DNA from: Guadua angustifolia
Lineage: Eukaryota > Streptophyta > Magnoliopsida > Poales > Poaceae
Reading direction: 5' to 3'
Assembly: GCA_036346375.1 (NCBI GenBank)
Contig: CM070508.1
Location: 21,334,852-21,398,851, forward strand
DNA length: 64,000 nucleotides
Shown here piece by piece: positions 1-12,300 of this stretch (position 1 is the stretch's first letter; each line of letters begins with the position of its first letter). The position numbers and the translations under genes are program-made. The notes beneath the pieces are model-generated. The model did no database searches, was not told the origin of the DNA, and saw nothing but the letters and a program-made list of their open reading frames with translations.

Positions 1-1849
1 TATCAAGCTCAACCACATGCCTACACAATAGCAGGTCCTCATCAATGTCAGTGACCTCTGCTGTTAGGGAGCCACCTTCCTCTACCTTGAAATGAGCAAG
101 CTCTCTAGTCATCGCATTGAGCTGATTAACCACAGCTGGTAGCATGCAACCTTCTCCATTAGGAAGACTTTCACCTATTTTCCTCCTCCTATGATAAAGC
201 TGCATAGTCCTAGATCTAATAGTGTCTGCAAGTTCAGCAACCGGCAGATCTTTGATGTCCTTCACCCAAGCATTCCATGATTCTGCCAAATTGTTGGTTA
301 TATAATCACATTTTATATGTTCACTAAATCTGCACCTCATCCAAATCATGTCATGGTACCTCTCCAACCACGGTACAACATCACAACTTCCAGCAGCAAC
401 CTTGGCCATATAGTGCACAAACCTATCTTCCCTAAATGCTCTAGCAGCTGGGTGCATATTCCGAAAAACTGGCTCTTGGAACTTTTTTTGAAAATTGTCC
501 ATAAGATGCCTAAAACACTCCCTATGCTCTGCCCAAGGAAATTCAGTCCTAATCGCATTCTCTAATCCTTTGCAAGCATCCAAATGATAGCTAGGTGTTG
601 TGTTTTACCGCCTATTGCCTTGTTTAGTTGATTCATAAACCAAGTCCGATTTTTCGTAGTTTCCCCATCAAAATCCAAAGGCAATGGATACTTCGATTGT
701 GGCCATCAAGGGCCATGGCGTAGCAAGATGGCCATTCCATCTACCATTTAAGGTCAGTACTATCAATGCTCAAATATGGCCTACACCCATTCACAAACCC
801 ATCTATGCTAGGTTTAAAGCAACAAAAAATCTTTGAAAATACACTTTACCATTATCTCGCTTGTACACTCATCTCTACAACACTACCGGGCATTTTATTC
901 TCTACCTCACTTTAAACCTAAAAAGCATATGGAAGCTCTTCCCATGAACCATAGATCTGATCAAGGGCCTTCATCTTACCTTTATATGCTGTTCCATACC
1001 CGAAAGTGCATTTATGCCTCTGCTGCAAGGTCTGCCAGAGCTCCTTTGGTCCTAGGCCTGGATTTTCCTTCAACAAATGGACTGCCTTCTCTGCAACCCA
1101 GTGGTAAGAAACCATCTTTGTCACCAGTCTTGCAGTAGAAGAACACAAGTGAGATTTCTCATTCAATGTAACCTGCAATGACAAATGTAAACACAGTTAG
1201 TACAATTGCAATGATAACTGATATAGTAGTACTCATATATTTTAGCCTACAAAGATAGCATTAGTACCCTCACTGACTTCCCATCACTACGATTCAACCT
1301 GGCCACAATAGTCCATGGACATCCAGGTGCCATGCAATAGCCCCTGAACCTACCAGGATCAGACTTCTGAATACCAATCTTAAATTGCTCCTTTATGGCA
1401 TGGCACTTCACGGCAAATCTAAACTCAGACATGCTAGGATATATTGCCCCCACATGCATTGGGGGGTCATCCTTATCATACACAATGTTATCCTCACTCG
1501 AACAAGCATCCAATACAGCCATATCTCCTTCCTCACCATCATAAAAATCAGCAAAAACATCTTCTTGTTGACCACTGTTGTCCATGCTCGTAGTGGTCTG
1601 CTCACCAACAGAATCAACTGGCCTATTATCCTCCTGATGAGATAAATTTTGACCACTGTTGTCCATGCCCGTAGTGGTCTCCTCAGCAACAGAATGAACT
1701 AGCCTATTATCCTCCTGATGAGGTAAATTTTGACCACTGTTATCCATGCCCGTAGTGGTCTCCTCAGGATCTAGCATCCCTATGAATGCCAAGAATTCAT
1801 CCTCGGCTATAACAGGAACAGCACAACCTTCATGTTCTTTTGCATTCAA
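1..1849 (-). pseudogene. Mutator-like (MULE) transposase, frameshifted, cut by window edge
   Basis: The reverse strand encodes a MURA-type transposase, which cuts and rejoins DNA at MULE ends in the nucleus. The N-terminal exon (start codon at 1849) has an acidic region with three copies of a TTTGMDNSGQN-type repeat, then the plant MuDR DNA-binding domain (PMHVGAIYPSMSEFRFAVK, later GYCMAPGCPWTIVARL). A second exon follows near 1173 after an intron (KSHLCSS through GYGTAYKGKMKAL). The DDE region is readable near 700-830 (KPSIDGFVNGCRPYLSIDST, MALDGHN). An uninterrupted stretch from about 560 to the window edge reads FPWAEHRECFRHLMDNF and ITNNLAESWNAW, typical of the MULE domain C-terminal part. 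Frameshifts or stops lie near 930, 750 and 585, so the gene is probably dead. The SWIM part would lie left of the window. Confidence 0.85.
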
Positions 1850-2400
1850 AGAAACGCATAGACTGTCCCAATCAACCCCGCCATCGCCTCGTCCTGGTTG
1901 TACTTCCTTCGTGGTTGCTCCTTGTCACGGTCGATTGGCCACAAAGATTAGAACCCCTTGGTTTCTTGTTGCACGCTGCCATCCGACTACTACTCGCATC
2001 ATCGTTATCAACCCTACCAAAATACAACGAAGGGGTTTTAGCAGGTGCTCAACAAAATATACAGCACCGCCGCCATCACCGCCTCCGTTTTCCCCCGCTC
2101 GACGCCATCACCACAAGCAAGCAACGCCAAGATCACCGTACACCGCATCACACCACAAGACAAGAAAAGGGAGTGATCCAGGGAGATGACTTACTCGGTC
2201 GGGTCGGGTCTCGTCTCCTTGTGGTATCGCTCATATCTGGCGCCAAGCGAGAAGTTGCCGCCACCCGCCGACCCTTCCTCGCCGCAACCCGCCGCAACCC
2301 TAGACCGAAGCGCTTTGGGGAATGGTATTCTTTGGGAATGGGACGGACGCCTTTGGTTCGGTGCAACCTGTAAGGAGCCAAGGAGGGCAAAATCGTCACA
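1850..2400 (-). other. Probable 5' non-coding part of the left MULE
   Basis: This C-rich stretch lies directly upstream of the MULE start codon on the reverse strand and shows no protein I recognise. A plausible outer end is the GGGCAAAATCGTC-like sequence near 2387, which resembles the ends of many MULEs, but the matching end lies outside the window. The boundary is a guess. Confidence 0.35.
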
Positions 2401-2549
2401 CCGCTGGCAAACGAGAGGAAAAAGGCGGAAATGCGGAGAAATGGCAGATAATAAAAGAATTGGCTGCCACGGTGGCGAATAATTAAGCGGCGGTGAATGG
2501 GGGGCAATTCAAAAGTTGCCAGTGAATTGAGTGGCAGGAAATTCAAATT

Positions 2550-3469
2550 CCCAGGAATTAGGGTTTGTACTCTTGTGTTAGAGTACTTTAGACAACGAAA
2601 TAAAAATCAATCTTCCAGAAAGTTTTGCTTCATGTCTGGCGGCTATGCATTGTGAGAGAAGACTTCTGTTCTAGGGTTTAGATCTTGTTTGTGCATGCAT
2701 GCAGGAAGATCACGTGAAGCACTAAAGTTCTTAGTTGATTTGTTCCCTCTGGAGATTGATTCGTGGCAACTATAGTTCTCTCTGGTGTTTGGTCCGCCGC
2801 AGCCTTGAAGGTGATCTTTCATATTTGATCCATCACTACTTCAATCCTCGTCACTTACGGCATCAGTGCAATTGCAAAGATAATATCTCTTGATCCGTAA
2901 ATCCGATCGAGTTGATGTTTATTGGATTAGATTCATAATTGAATCTAGTTTCTATATTTAAAATTTCATGTTAATCTAACGGTTGGATCTTCAGTAATCT
3001 TGTTGTTTAAGTTTGGTCCGTCATTATTAGATCGGGATTTGTTTCATCCGTCTTACGAAGGACATAACTCTAGATCCATAAGTCCGATTGAATTGATTGT
3101 TTTGTGTTAGCTTCGGAATCGAGTCTATTTTCTACAGTTAAAATTTCACATCAATCCAACGGTTGGATCTTCTGAAATTATTATTTTAGTGAACATATAT
3201 CAGGCTATTTTCATTTGGTCCGTGATAAACTGACTTCTTTTGCTACAGTAGAAATTTGGTCCGTCATACACGTGCAACTCTCTGTCTGAAGCGAAGTTTG
3301 GTCTGGCATGCATGTGCAAATTTGGTCTGGTGCAATAAGGTTCTTGTTGAATACAAATCAAGCGATCTGAGTTTGTTTGGAGTGTTTCAAAAGCCAAAAA
3401 TTTGATTTTAGCTTCCGCGCAATCATTCACCCCCTCTGATTGCTAGATTAGTATATTTCGATCCTACAC
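2550..3469 (+). mobile_element. Copia-like LTR, solo or fragment
   Basis: The right end reads ACCCCCTCTGATTGC then TTTCGATCCTACA, a pattern I associate with the 3' end of grass Copia LTRs, where the internal region would normally continue with a tRNA-Met primer site. Here plant exon sequence follows at once, so this is a solo or truncated LTR. It contains two diverged copies of a block of about 130-180 bp (2881-3010 and 3060-3190), each with CCGATyGArTTGAT and CAACGGTTGGATCTTC (or a one-base variant). An AATAAAAA signal is near 2601. I could not find a convincing left end or target duplication, so the left boundary is approximate. Confidence 0.5.
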
Positions 3470-4072
3470 TTACATTGGCCACAACTTGCGATATACGCAG
3501 AGCAAAGTTGACGCGTTCGAGTACGCGGACCAAGTGCTGGAGAAGTGGTACCCGACGGTGGAGGAGAGGGCAACAACAAGGGCATCGTCGTGCTCGTCAC
3601 CAGCCAGAAGGAGGGTGCTGTCACCGGAGGCCCGGCCTCCGTGCAGGCCGTCAGTGACAAAATCCTCGACGCCACCATCTCCGAGAACCTCCCAGGTTGA
3701 CTTCCCCGGCCACGCTGGCGTGGCGGGCATCCTTGGCTGGCCATTGTGCTTGTTTCACTGCTAGTAGCGTGCAAAAACTTACCGTCATGAGCATGCATGC
3801 ATGTGTGTGCTTGGCTGCTTGCAGTGCTCGCGACGGACGAGAAGTACAACGAGGCAATCTACATCACGGCGAAGCGTCTGGTAGCAGCGATCGATGGGCT
3901 GCCGGACCCCGGCGGGCCGTCGTTCAAGGAGAACAAGCGGGAGTCCAACTTCAAAACCAAGGAGGAGATAGAGGAGAAGCGCGGCCAGTTCACTCTCGTC
4001 GTCGGCGGCCTGCTCGTCATCGCCTTCATCGTACCCATGGCGCAGTACTACGCCTACATCTCCAAGAAGTGA
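3470..4072 (+). pseudogene. TLP18.3 (thylakoid lumen TPM-domain protein), 3' fragment
   Basis: Two exons match the C-terminal half of the plant thylakoid lumen 18.3 kDa protein, a TPM-domain factor in the photosystem II repair cycle. Exon one reads KVDAFEYADQVLEKWYPTVEE. After a 2-nt AG insertion near 3564-3570 it continues in another frame as NNKGIVVLVTSQKEGAVTGG and ends at 3695 (ENLP). A GT-AG intron (3696-3824) follows, then VLATDEKYNEA, RGQFTLVVGGLLVIAFIVPM (a membrane helix) and a stop at 4070-4072. The phase-1 intron is kept, so this is a DNA-level copy or the remains of the original gene rather than a retrocopy. The first half, with transit peptide and early TPM domain, is missing and the Copia LTR abuts the break. 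It could still be transcribed but cannot make a normal protein. Confidence 0.8.
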
Positions 4073-4159
4073 GTAGCCAGCTATGTACAGTACATTCTTA
4101 AGAGAAAAAGATTAATCCCTCGAATTTCTGTTGGAATTTTAGAAGCGAAGAGAGAATTA

Positions 4160-4563
4160 GGTCTCGTTCGGGACAGCTTATGCACAACTTCTGCTTAAAA
4201 GAAAAACATATTATATCTGTTGAATGGGAGGATTCTAGACAGCTTCTCCCACAATCAGAATCTAATTTATACACAGAATCAGAAGCTGTCACCCACCTGA
4301 TTTTACGGATTCTGACTCAAATTATACGAGTTCCGCCTCCTACGAGTCGTCGCAAGCACAAAGGCTTCCACCATTGTCCCTAGACCCCTCCACCACCCTC
4401 ATCCGCTCATCCGTCACCGACACCGATCAACAATCAGCAAAGACAATCAGGATTGCCGAACGACTAGATTCTCCAGTCAGCAGATTCTTCAGACAGTCGC
4501 TTTCTCTAGACAGCTGACTACAATTCAGAATATGCATAATCAGAAGCTGTCCCAAAGGGGGCC
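4160..4563. mobile_element. Tourist-like MITE (PIF/Harbinger type)
   Basis: The ends are inverted repeats: the left begins GGTCTCGTTCGGGACAGCTT and the reverse complement of the right reads GGCCCCCTTTGGGACAGCTT (17 of 20 identical). The element is flanked by TTA on both sides (4157-4159 and 4564-4566), the target duplication typical of Tourist/PIF-Harbinger MITEs. It is 404 bp long with no coding capacity. Confidence 0.8.
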
Positions 4564-5363
4564 TTAATGATCAATACAAGTGCACACCCGTACAGGCTAA
4601 TTATTCTTACAGTAGCAACAATTACTGAGCTGGATATTGCCGCTGAGGTTAGGGATTTGTCTGAACTTGAGCGTGAGACCCTCGCTCAGGCTCGGGATCA
4701 TCTGGCCAATCATCTTAGAGCTGAAGAAATTAAATATTATCAGCGGGCAAAAGTGAAAGATGTTCTCTTGGGCGATAACAATACTAAATATTTTCAAATG
4801 ATTGCCAATGGCAAACATAGAAAGAAAATAATCTATTTTTTAGACCATGAGGACAGTAAGATTGAGGGACATGTTAACCTTAAAAGCTATATTACCAAGT
4901 TCTACAAGGAACTCTTTGGGGAGCCGGAGGAGAGCATGTTAGACCTCGATGAGGAAGACAACCAGGATATTCTGCAAGTTTCACAGGAGGAAAACATTCT
5001 TCTTACTACTCAGTTTACTGAGAAAGAAGTTAGAGACGCTATTTTCCAGATGGAACATAACAAAGCTTTTGGTCCAGATGGTTTTCCTGTAGAATTTTAT
5101 CAGAAATTCTAGGATACTATCAAAGGTGATCTTTTGCTTATGTTCCAGGAGCTACATTCGGGGGATATACCTCTTTTTAGTCTAAATTTTTGAATAATTA
5201 TTCTTATTACTAGAGTTCAGGAAGCGAATGTTATCCAACAGTATAGACCAATTTGTCTCCTCAATGTGAGTTTCAAAATTTTTACCAAGGTAGCTACAAA
5301 CAGGTTGAATATGGTTGCAGACAAGGTAGTTAGTCCGACTCAAACAGCTTTCTTGCGTGGACA

Positions 5364-5691
5364 TAGGGCTGAAAACGAGCCGAGCTCGAGCGAGCCTGGC
5401 CCTCCAGGCTCGAGCTCGGTAAGGCTCGGCTCGAGCTCGAGTTTGGGTTCGAGCCTGGACTCAGGCTCAAGCTCGGCTCGACTAAGCTCGATAAGCTCGG
5501 GAAGCTCGGTAAGCTCGAGTAAGCTCGATTATTTTGTAAGCTCGGTAGGCTCGGTAACAAGCTCGAGTAAGCTCGGCTCGAGAAAGCTCGATTTAAGCAA
5601 GCTCGATCCAGGCTCGAGCAGGCTCGTGAACTATCCTCTCACGAGCCGAACTCGAGTAGCTCGCGAGCCTCGAGCTTTTTTTACAGCCCTA
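5364..5691. mobile_element. hAT-like non-autonomous element made of GCTCG repeats
   Basis: The ends are TAGGGCTG and CAGCCCTA, flanked by CGTGGACA (5356-5363) and CGTGGATG (5692-5699), an 8-bp target duplication with two differences, as expected for hAT elements. The interior is almost entirely degenerate CGAGC/GCTCG units. It interrupts the LINE reverse transcriptase between FLRG and the following block. It has no coding capacity, and any long open frame here is a side effect of the repeat. Confidence 0.8.
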
Positions 5692-7480
5692 CGTGGATGA
5701 AATATCCTCGAAGGGGTCGTCATACTGCATGAAACTTTACACGAAATGCATCGGAAAAAACTTAGTGGGGTTATATTTAAGATTGATTTCGAGAAAGCTT
5801 ATGATAAGGTTAAGTGGCCTTTTTTTGTTTAGACCCTTCGAATGAAAGGATTCTCATCTAAGTGGATTTCTTGGATTAAGTCCTTCATCTCGGGAGGTAG
5901 TGTGGCAGTTAATGTAAATGATGAAGTGGGACTATTTTTCCAAACTAGAAAAGGACTCTGACAAGGTGATCCTTTATCGCCACTATTGTTTAATATTGTT
6001 GCAGATATGTTGACAGTTTTGATTAGAAGAGCTAAGGAATAGGGACAAATCGGTGGAGTAGTGCCCCACTTAGTTGATGGTGGTTTATCTATTCTACAAT
6101 ATGCAGATGACACAATCTTATTTATGGAAAATGATCTAGATAAAGCACGCAATATGAAGCTATTGCTTTGTGCGTTTGAGCAAATCTCCGGTCTTAAAAT
6201 CAATTTCCATAAAAGCGAGTTGCTTTGTTTTGGGGAGGCCCAAGATTCCTTAGAGCAGTATCCAAATTTGTTTGGATGCAAACAAGGGGAGCTCCCTCTG
6301 AAGTATTTAGGAATCCCTATTCACTTTAACAAATTGCGAAATTCCGATTGGAAAAGGGTAGAAGAGAGGTTCGAAAAGAGACTCAGTAGTTGGAAGGGGA
6401 AACATTTTTCAGTTGGAGGCAGATTAACACTTATAAATTCTGTGTTAAGTAGCCTCCCAATGTACATGATGTCCTTTTTCGAGATTCCTAAAGGTGTTCT
6501 TAAAAAACTTGATTATTTCCGCTCTCGTTTCTTCTGGCAAGGTGGCGACAGTAAAACAAAATATCGACTAGCAAAATGGAGTATCCTATACCAACCTAAA
6601 GATCAAGGGGGTCTTGGGATTCATGATTTATAGGTTAAAAACATTGCTCTTCTGAGTAAATGGTTGTTTAAGCTTTTAACTTCGGATGGTACTTGGCAGC
6701 AACTTCTTAGAAATAAGTACCTTGGATCTAAACCGTTAGTACAAGTTGAGTGGAAACCAGGTGATTCGTATTTTTGGTCCAGTTTGATGAAGGTTAAACA
6801 TGATTTCCTCCGCTTTGGTACTTTGAAAATCAATAATGGATTACAAGTAAGATTCTGGGAAGACATCTGGATCGGGAGTTGTGCTTTAAAGGATCAATAT
6901 CCTGGTTTATATAGCATCATAAGGAAGAAATATGTGACCATTGCTGAAGTCCTCACGACCCCTCAACCAAACATATCCTGGAGATGGTCATTGATTGGAG
7001 CGAAGTTGGTGGCGTGGAGTGATTTGTTTTCACGTATCGCCAATTTACATTTGACGCAGGTTGAGGATGAATTTCGCTGGAACTTGTGCCAATCTGGACA
7101 ATTCGCCGTGAAATCTCATTACCTGGCGTTGATTAAATGTGATGTTCCTAATATAAACCAGAGTATTTGGAAGTTAAAAGCCCCATTAAAAATCAAAGTG
7201 TTTCTGTGGTATCTTAGAAGAGGGATCATCCTGAACAAAGACAATTTGGCCAAACGCAATTGGCAGGGTAGTACAACATATTGCTTTTGTCACGAAATGG
7301 AGACAATTAGGCATTTGTTCTTTAACTGTCGCTTTGCTCGTATGGTTTGGGGTTTTTTTGTACCTTGCTTTTAGCTTTTCTAGACCTTTTAGTGTCTCCC
7401 ATATGTTTGGGAGTTGGCTTGTTGGTTTTGAGAAGGATCTTAAAAATGTTGTTTTACTAGGAGCCGCAACCATTTGTTGG

Positions 7481-8587
7481 TGACGAATACTCATACCAGG
7501 GATACCCCACAACAAAGTATACGTCTATTTCAAGATTGTATTTCTCGCAGTCAACTGGGCTCAGAGCCCGGTTGACGACGATGCAGGGTGCTGGAGGGAA
7601 TACCACCAAAAAGCCTCCGTCCCTCCAAGATGGGATTATCCCTAAATATCGACCGGATCGACAGCCGAACTATCTTGGGCTCAGCTCTAGGCCCCAGAGG
7701 ATGCAAAGGATTGCTCAGCCTGGGTCAGGTTTGCCAGGAGGCTCCGACCAAGTCCCCGATCGGGCGCTCCCGAAAGCTCCGGCCAGGGAACCGGTCGGGC
7801 ATCCAACCAGGTGACCGGTCGGGCAATCCCGAAGGTTCCGACTAAGGCCCCCGGTCAGGGCCCCGACAAACTTCACCTCGACAACTTTCGCCACGTCGGT
7901 GGTCGACTTCGAGCCGGTCGCCTGACCCATGGACCCAACGTCCATGCTGGGACAGGTGGTTTCTTTCCAAGGTGGCGTGGGATCCGTTGGGTCAAGCACC
8001 CGTCCCTTCACCACGTCAGGGACAAAGGAGCGTACGTAATATAGCACTGACGACGCCAAGGCATCGGCAAAGTACGGAGGGCAGCGCGCACCTTCCCGAA
8101 GAAACAACGTCCGTTGTGTCTACCAACCCAGCATGGGATGAACAGGGACCTGTCAATCATCAAGGACCGAAGACCGAACTCCCGGACGCAGCATACTCCT
8201 ACCTTCTTTCTCTAAATCCTCGTGTAACCTGCCCCCTCCGACTATATAAAGGGAGGCAGGGTCTCTGGCAACAGGGGGGGGGGGGACTCTCTGATTCTTT
8301 CCACTCCATTCTTCTCCCCTACCCAACTCGGCTCAGGCCTTTCGACCCGAGCGTTCATAGCTCCCGAGTTTCCTCCCATTCTGGCGAGCGCTAAGGGCCA
8401 GTCCTTAGCTATCGCGTGTAATCCATTATACACAGAGTAACAAGATCCACCGTCACGAACTGGAAGTAGGGACGTTCAGCCCGAACCAGTATACATCTGG
8501 GACTTCTTTAGTTTAACCATTCAGGGAGAGGGGACGCGCGACCCCCTATGCTTACAAATTTATTGCCGGTTATACGAAACACCGACA
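7481..8587 (+). mobile_element. Solo LTR (probably Gypsy type) inserted in the LINE
   Basis: The element begins TGACGAATACTC and ends AAACACCGACA, with the TG...CA termini of LTRs. It is flanked by the exact 5-bp duplication GTTGG (7476-7480 and 8588-8592). Joining the flanks restores the LINE reading frame (AATICW then SLWLNGND), which confirms the boundaries. A TATA box (TATATAAA at 8243-8250) sits before a C-rich leader, so the LTR is on the plus strand. No internal region remains, so the two LTRs of the original element probably recombined. A run of Gs lies at 8275-8284. Assignment to Gypsy is from general look only. Confidence 0.9.
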
Positions 8588-8951
8588 GTTGGTCTCTCTG
8601 GTTAAACGGGAATGATATAGTTTTTGATAGGAAATCGAATTCATCTCCTTTGCAGGTTATTTTGCTACTTCCTATTGGCTGCGTACATGGGTTGTGCTGC
8701 AGAAGCCGGCTTTGCGAACTTTTATGGTGGAGGCTACGCAATGGTTGGTGCAGGTGGCCAAGAATTTCTTTTCCCAGGCGCATGGTTGGCGGTCTAGCTT
8801 TCGGATTGATAGTCGCTAGTGTGTGCGTGTTATTTTCGTGTTTTAGGCTGTATGCTTCTTGTTAAGCAGAGGTCGGGAGAAGTTTCAAAGCACTGTATCG
8901 TCTTGATGTATGTTTCTTGAAATTAATAAAAGCTTCCTTTATCGAAAAAAA

Positions 8952-9328
8952 ATATATGTGTGTTTACTGATGGTTAAAATTAAATAGGTGCAAATCAACC
9001 CTTCCTCACCTCAATTCCTCTATGACCAATGAATTTTTATTCTTGACAAGCTTAAAGCACTTAAATTACTCTGTTTGTTGTTTCCAGTATTGCTTGCAAA
9101 AATGTGAAACTCTCCTACAAAACTTGCATACTGCAATGTGTAACCTTTAATGCTTCAACCATGGGTTTGCAGAATGAATAAAAGTACAGAACACGTCAGG
9201 CATAACGGGCTATGGACAACTGAAAATAAACTGTAGGTAATTATTGTCTATTGACAAGTAATAAATACATCATTTGCGATCAATACAACATTACAGTGGT
9301 TGATTTAGTGAAAATAAATATCTGATCA
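8952..9328 (-). other. 3' flank of the GDSL gene
   Basis: AT-rich sequence between the LINE poly(A) and the GDSL stop codon, probably including the 3' UTR of that gene. I see no clear transposon ends or other genes here. Confidence 0.5.
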
Positions 9329-12300
9329 TTAGAATCTCGGTTTAATGAGGAAGGGCATCTTGTCAACAAACGGAGGATCAGAGTATCTCCCAGTCAGAAT
9401 CTGCGATGTGATGTGGAAATTTGCAGCTTCGGTGTAATGTATCCCATCCCAATTGACATATTCGGTACTGTCACTGCACCCTTTTGCAGTTACAATATTA
9501 CCATTCAGAGACTTGGTCTGTCCACAAGGTACTCTACTATCGTAGTTCAGGGGTGGCCCTCCATATCCACAGCATGCTTGGGTAGGATTCTCGAACCCTG
9601 TAGAAATGAAAAGGCAGAAATTAAATTGTTACCTGAATTATTGTTAAACAAAAAGCCTACTGATTGATGAGCTAGCTGCCACACTGATAGTCCAGCAAAA
9701 TGTCAAAATCCATAGTACAAGAAGGTCAAAGAAGGGAGATGTTGTTTTCAGTGTAGCCGAGTAGGTGTAGTTAGCAAATATCCAAAAAAAATTAAACAAT
9801 CTTTATTTCCCTCTTTTTTTAGTGGGGTTTATTATTGCAAGCACTTGTTCAGGAATGATAGTAACATTTCGTAAATCTTCTACTTGAAGCATGTTCAACG
9901 TTCTTGAAACATCTTTTCCAGTACTATAATATACCGACAAATCTAAATGATTTTTATGTATTAGACTTCGTAAAAACCACAGAATGTGGAAAGTCTAGTT
10001 TGCATACCATATCGAGAGTAATTGGCGATCAGGCTGTATTTGATGGAGTAGATGTCAACGTAAGTGATATTAGCCCCAGTGAATTCACCTCTCAACTTTG
10101 TGCAAAGTGCATGCAGCTGTAAGTTGAAAAGTTTTGCAGCACGATTGTGCTTTGCTACACAATGAAGTTCGTCCAGCTGGGATGGGTCTTTGCCGAAAAA
10201 AGCTATGTTTTGAGGTAAGCAACCGAGAGGACCTGTGTTGTGAATCCAGAATTTCCTGGCACCTTGCTCATATAGTTTCTGAAATAAAAAGGAACGCACT
10301 ACAGTAAGGTCAAGTTACACATGAACAACAAAATAGGTGTGAAGCACTTACACAAACAGTATATAGTTAGAATAGTATGGCAATATTGATAATACAGAAT
10401 TTGAAAACAATATGAACTACATTAGAATTTTTTTTACCTCTATAAATAATGGAATTACTAAAAAGCATTGAAGCAAAAATAGCAAGTCCATGCACTGCAA
10501 AAACTGCAAGGATGAAAATATTCTGTATATTTTTTTACAAACCTTGAGCCCAGTTTCAAATTCCAACAAAATAGTCGGAATTGATGCAATGACTTGGTCC
10601 TCTGTTTTCGAGTAGAATTCACCAGCAAGATCATTTTGACCAATATCAAACATGTAGAGGCCCTGTGAAAAGTAATCTAACTGAGGAATATACCGCCTGT
10701 ACCTATCTCCTGCAAAAATAAAATAGAAAAGTTTCATTACTACTGAAGTTCCATATTCTGGATTGGTGAAATGAAAAGCATTGCATGGTTATTGCTTATT
10801 GTGTTGATGAGCTTATCATTCTTGCATCTTCAGTTGATATATATTCATTCAAAACAAATTAAACATAATGGAAGCTTGTCCGACCATTCAGACAGACTAT
10901 TCCTGGACCAACTATACTAACTATTATATTTTAGAGGAATACACTAGCTATTATTACAATACCAAGTGTTAAAATTTACTATCGTATTCAGAGCAAGAAT
11001 TCCAAATGTGTTTACCATTGCTAGTTTTCTTGTGTTTTCTAATTTACTCCTCTGATGAAATAATAGAAACTTTTTTGGTCTCCCACAAACATGATATTGA
11101 CCTTCAACGTTATGCCTTATTATTTATTTCGATGGTGCCAATTGTTTTGTTGGGGATCTTGGCTAAGTGCATAACTTTTTGCATTAAGTCTTACAGCAAC
11201 TGGCAAGGAACCACCTTGTTTAAATTCAATGGGTTCAAATATTAAAGGTTAAATGCTTATGGGTCACTACACCAGACATTTCTATTTTGCTTTGCAATCC
11301 ACAATATCCAAAGGTGTAGCATACAAGACAGCTGGTCATACCTTTGGATAGCAGCTTACTAACTTTGTCCTTGAATGCAAAGAATTGCTTAATCTGAAGA
11401 CCAAAGGAAAACGGGCTGACAGATGTTGCAGTTGCTGGAGTAATCGAACAGCCAGCTTGAGCAAAATTAACACCTGCTCGAAAGTTGGGTGCACCAACAG
11501 AATCCAAATATGCATTGAGGAACGGCACATCCATTGCTTCCACTGCAGGGAAAAGTTCAAGAAACATATATCAGATAACAGAACACAAAATTTTGTTATC
11601 AGATTAAGCAAATAAATGCAGACAATGGGCATGCTCTCAGTGGGGTCAGCATTCGTAACAAAATATAATGCATTAGCCCATCAAGCACTTCCTAATATGA
11701 GTAAGCCAAAGTGTTCAGCTTATCTGCTATAAGCCTTTCCATAAATCAGATTTGTGCCAATGACTGACATTGCATAAAAGCACAACTGTATTCCATTCTT
11801 CTTATTGTTGTCAAACGATCAAAATCATGCTTGTAAGCTAAGTGATCAACAGCTTAACCTCTGGCTGCAGTCTGTACAAGAATCAGTTTATATGTTGTTT
11901 TTTACAAATAAATCGGTGCTAGGCTGCTAGCCATTTCATTGCTTCTTAATTACTTCTCAATAGTCACATGCCTTCTTAACGATATCAGCATCGATCTAAA
12001 TCAGCTGTAAAGCATGAGCCTTGTCAAACTGCTTTAATGCAAGCACATGGGAGGACTCAATTGCTACACCGAGGAAGGTAGGCAGCCAGATTGCCGCAAA
12101 CTAAAGCTCACCACAGCATAACTAACAGTAACTCCCCAGATCGCGACTAATTGCATCAAGAAACAGTGCTTGCTTACCGCCAGATCTACCAAATCCCAAC
12201 AAATTGGTGCACCGAACAGGGGACACAAATTGCACAAACTGGACCACCCACATCATCCAGTACAATTCCTCAGATAGTAGTAATGTTTGAAACAGTGTAT

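Larger units (their letters stand above)
4612..8790 (+). pseudogene. LINE ORF2 remnant: reverse transcriptase and zf-RVT region
   Basis: The first block (to 5109) is the region before the polymerase: RDHLANHLRAEEIKYYQRAK, LLGDNNTKYF, MEHNKAFGPDGFPVEFYQKF. RT motifs follow: QYRPICLLNVSFKIFTKVA, DFEKAYDKVKWPFF, QGDPLSPLLFNIVADML and the catalytic LQYADDTILF near 6099-6128. The C-terminal part has KYLGIPIHFNKL, SVGGRLTLINSVLSSLPMYM, KAPLKIKVFLWYL and the zinc-binding-like ETIRHLFFNCRFARMVW. The protein resumes after the solo LTR at 8593 with SLWLNGNDIVFDRK. In-frame stops occur at 5110, 5830, 5959, 6040 and 6631, plus one near 5191. Most can be explained by single C-to-T changes. Not functional. 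Confidence 0.85.
4600..8951 (+). mobile_element. L1-type LINE, 5'-truncated, with two nested insertions
   Basis: This is a non-LTR retrotransposon, copied by target-primed reverse transcription. ORF1 and the endonuclease domain are absent, as usual for 5' truncation. The 3' end is AATAAAAGC then a short A-run at about 8943-8951. Two younger elements interrupt it: a 328 bp hAT-like element and a 1107 bp solo LTR. Without them the copy is about 2.9 kb. I could not place a target duplication around the LINE. Confidence 0.85.

Noticed and set aside
1840..2373. Plus-strand open frame of 177 residues
   Set aside because: It lies in the leader region of the minus-strand MULE and resembles no protein I know.
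5266..5700. Ser-rich open frame of 144 residues
   Set aside because: LINE sequence running into the GCTCG repeat of the hAT-like element.
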